Shown here one piece after another: positions 40,112-41,390 of a DNA stretch of 41,390 bases. The position numbers and the translations under genes are program-made. The notes beneath the pieces are model-generated. The model was not told the origin of the DNA and made no database searches. It was given only the letters and a program-made list of their open reading frames with translations. The stretch comes from an uncultured Ruminococcus sp. Its GTDB lineage: Bacteria; Bacillota; Clostridia; Oscillospirales; Acutalibacteraceae. Where the stretch lies: positions 1-41,390 of the forward strand of contig CACYTI010000018.1 of assembly GCA_902777275.1 (NCBI GenBank), given 5' to 3'. Position 1 is the stretch's first letter. Each line of letters starts with the position of its first letter.

Positions 40112-41218
40112 ATGAAAGAAATAACTAAAATTGTGCTTACAGGCGGTCCGTGCGCGGGAAAAACCTCCGCGATGACTATTCTCACCGAGCAGCTTATGCA
40201 GTACGGAGTCAAGGTTATAGAGATCAGGGAGCAGGCTACGGCTTTAAAACAGAGCGGAAAGACCCCCGAAAATATGGGCTCGTATGAGTTTCACAGTCTG
40301 CTTTTCGCTAATCAGCTTGCCGAGGAGGACGATGCGCTTAAGCAGGCTGAGGAGTGTGAAGAACCAAAGGTGCTCATAGTCTGCGACAGAGGCTTGCTCG
40401 ACAGCAGAGCTTATGTGACCCCGGAGGATTTCGAGAGATATTCTTCGTTATACGGCTTGAACGAGGAGAAGCTCCGCAACCGTTACGACGCCGTATTTCA
40501 CATGGTGACAGCCGCCGACGGCGCACAGGAGCACTATACTCTTCAAAACAACGACGCGAGAAGCGAGGATTTGGAGCAGGCGAGAGCGCTTGACAGGGAG
40601 ATCCTTTCGCTTTGGGTCGGAACGGCTCATCTGCGCGTGATTGAAAATCACGGCTCTTTTGCGGATAAGCTCAATCATCTGCTTGAGGAGGTATTAGCGG
40701 TTCTCGGTATCCCCGAGCCGCTGGAAATCGAGCGAAAGTTTTTGATCGGCTATCCCGATTTGGATTATCTCAACTCAATTAAAGCCTGTCGCAGAGTTCC
40801 GATTACCCAGGCGTATTTGACTACTCCGGATGAAGGACGTTTTCGCGTGCGCAAAAGGGGAGAGGGAAGCGATGCTCTTTATATTAGAACCGTAAAGCAT
40901 AAAATCAACGATATAAAGCGCATTGAGATCGAGGATTATATTTCCGAAGAAGAATATAACAGTTATCTCGCAAAAAAAGAATACGTTGAAGGAATCATAA
41001 GCAAGGACAGATATTGTCTTGTGTGGCACGGACAGTATTTTGAGCTTGATGTGTATCCGTTCTGGATTGACAAGGCGACTCTGGAAATTGAGCTGTTGAG
41101 CGAGGATCAGGAGTACGAGCTGCCTGACTTTTTAACGCTGATTAGAGACGTCACGACCGAAAAGCAGTTCAGAAACAAATATCTTGCTGTGCTGTATCAT
41201 AAATTCTTTGCCATGTGA
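40112..41218 (+). CDS. fusion of a P-loop (AAA_28/NadR-type) kinase-like domain and a CYTH domain
   Basis: This 368-residue protein has a Walker A motif GGPCAGKT at residues 11-18, within a kinase-like domain to about residue 198 (with FHSLLFANQ and CDRGLLDSRAY). A CYTH/triphosphate-tunnel domain follows, beginning EIERKFLI at about 205-212. The E-x-E-x-K signature (E205, E207, K209) is intact, as are alternating basic and acidic strands (RFRVRKRG, RIEIED, ELDVY, LEIELLS). CYTH proteins hydrolyse inorganic or nucleoside triphosphates. The joint activity of this fusion is not established. ATG 40112 is chosen, with GGGTG 6 bp upstream. The gene is divergent from ilvE. Confidence 0.9.
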   Translation: MKEITKIVLTGGPCAGKTSAMTILTEQLMQYGVKVIEIREQATALKQSGKTPENMGSYEFHSLLFANQLAEEDDALKQAEECEEPKVLIVCDRGLLDSRAYVTPEDFERYSSLYGLNEEKLRNRYDAVFHMVTAADGAQEHYTLQNNDARSEDLEQARALDREILSLWVGTAHLRVIENHGSFADKLNHLLEEVLAVLGIPEPLEIERKFLIGYPDLDYLNSIKACRRVPITQAYLTTPDEGRFRVRKRGEGSDALYIRTVKHKINDIKRIEIEDYISEEEYNSYLAKKEYVEGIISKDRYCLVWHGQYFELDVYPFWIDKATLEIELLSEDQEYELPDFLTLIRDVTTEKQFRNKYLAVLYHKFFAM

Positions 41219-41270
41219 TTCGCTTTGCGCGGCAAAGGACTGAATTTTTTGAAAAATTTTCAAAAAACTA

Positions 41271-41299
41271 TTGACAATATCAGGTTTTAAGGCTATAAT
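41271..41299 (+). promoter_or_regulatory. strong promoter of the tRNA gene
   Basis: TTGACA (41271-41276) and TATAAT (41294-41299) match both consensus boxes exactly, with 17-bp spacing. Confidence 0.85.
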
Positions 41300-41323
41300 A
41301 TAAAGGCTGACTTGTTCAGATAT

Positions 41324-41390
41324 GCGCCAATAGCTCAGCTGGATAGAGCAACTGCCTTCTAAGCAGTAGGTCAGGGGTTCGAGTCCCTTT
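41324..41390 (+). tRNA. tRNA-Arg (anticodon TCT), cut by the window edge
   Basis: The first 67 bases of a tRNA are present: acceptor strand GCGCCAA, D arm with GCTC...GAGC, anticodon stem ACTGC/GCAGT around loop CTTCTAA (anticodon TCT at 41358-41360), the variable region, and the T arm with GGTTCGAGTCC. The 3' acceptor strand lies beyond the window. It reads AGA (and probably AGG) arginine codons. Confidence 0.92.

Noticed and set aside
1-41390. Phage, integrative element or defence island
   Set aside because: No integrase, attachment site, phage structural gene, restriction system or Cas gene was seen. The only trace is the truncated Rpn remnant.

Overview
The window reads as chromosomal DNA of a Gram-positive anaerobe of the class Clostridia, most likely a gut Oscillospiraceae/Ruminococcaceae relative. 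The grounds are type I dockerin domains on two secreted leucine-rich-repeat proteins, the spoIVB-spo0A gene pair, a SpoIVFB-type M50 protease, strong AGGAGG-like ribosome binding sites, and TTGACA-17-TATAAT promoters throughout. No phage, plasmid, CRISPR or intact transposon is visible. The only mobile-family trace is a truncated Rpn nuclease remnant.

Layout. 1-3.7 kb: a GNAT acetyltransferase, a gene-free stretch with a promoter and terminator (candidate small RNA), a divergent sdpR-sdpI-like pair and a MATE exporter. 3.7-8.8 kb: a lipoprotein, a zinc-ribbon membrane protein, a minus-strand operon (ClC channel, DUF389 membrane protein, esterase) and a Bax-inhibitor-1 family protein. 8.8-16 kb: a small LRR-dockerin protein, malic enzyme, RNase P RNA, a DUF4870 protein, two overlapping flavoprotein genes and a COG2426 exporter. 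16.1-22.2 kb: a plus-strand run of VanZ, MATE, a SpoIVFA-like small membrane protein, a SpoIVFB-like protease, TIGR03960, TIGR03936 and an unrecognised protein. 22.25-26.4 kb: a six-fold 11-bp direct repeat resembling a Pho box in front of a possible short RNA, then a TIGR01212 radical SAM protein and a 907-residue LRR-dockerin protein. 26.4-31.3 kb: the Rpn remnant, an NCS2 purine permease, a YegP-like protein, spo0A and spoIVB. 31.4-41.4 kb: a CtpE-like P-type ATPase, CCA-adding enzyme, an XRE regulator, rpsO-pnp with an elaborate intergenic RNA, a branched-chain aminotransferase, a P-loop/CYTH fusion and a partial tRNA-Arg(TCT).

How parts fit together. SpoIVB, a SpoIVFA-like protein and a SpoIVFB-like protease are the pieces of the sigma-K checkpoint, and the master regulator Spo0A follows spoIVB. 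The encoded Spo0A has Glu instead of Asp at the expected phosphorylation position (residue 56), so its control may differ from the standard phosphorelay. The two LRR-dockerin paralogues look like exported, cohesin-binding surface proteins. rpsO, pnp, rnpB, the CCA enzyme and the tRNA are core RNA metabolism.

The most interesting observations are Spo0A E56, the six-repeat response-regulator box with its candidate C-rich RNA, the rpsO-pnp intergenic hairpin plus attenuator, a terminator-like hairpin that contains a gene's ribosome binding site, and the candidate small RNA near 0.7-0.93 kb. All RNA and regulatory claims rest on reading the sequence by eye; no folding or database search was run.
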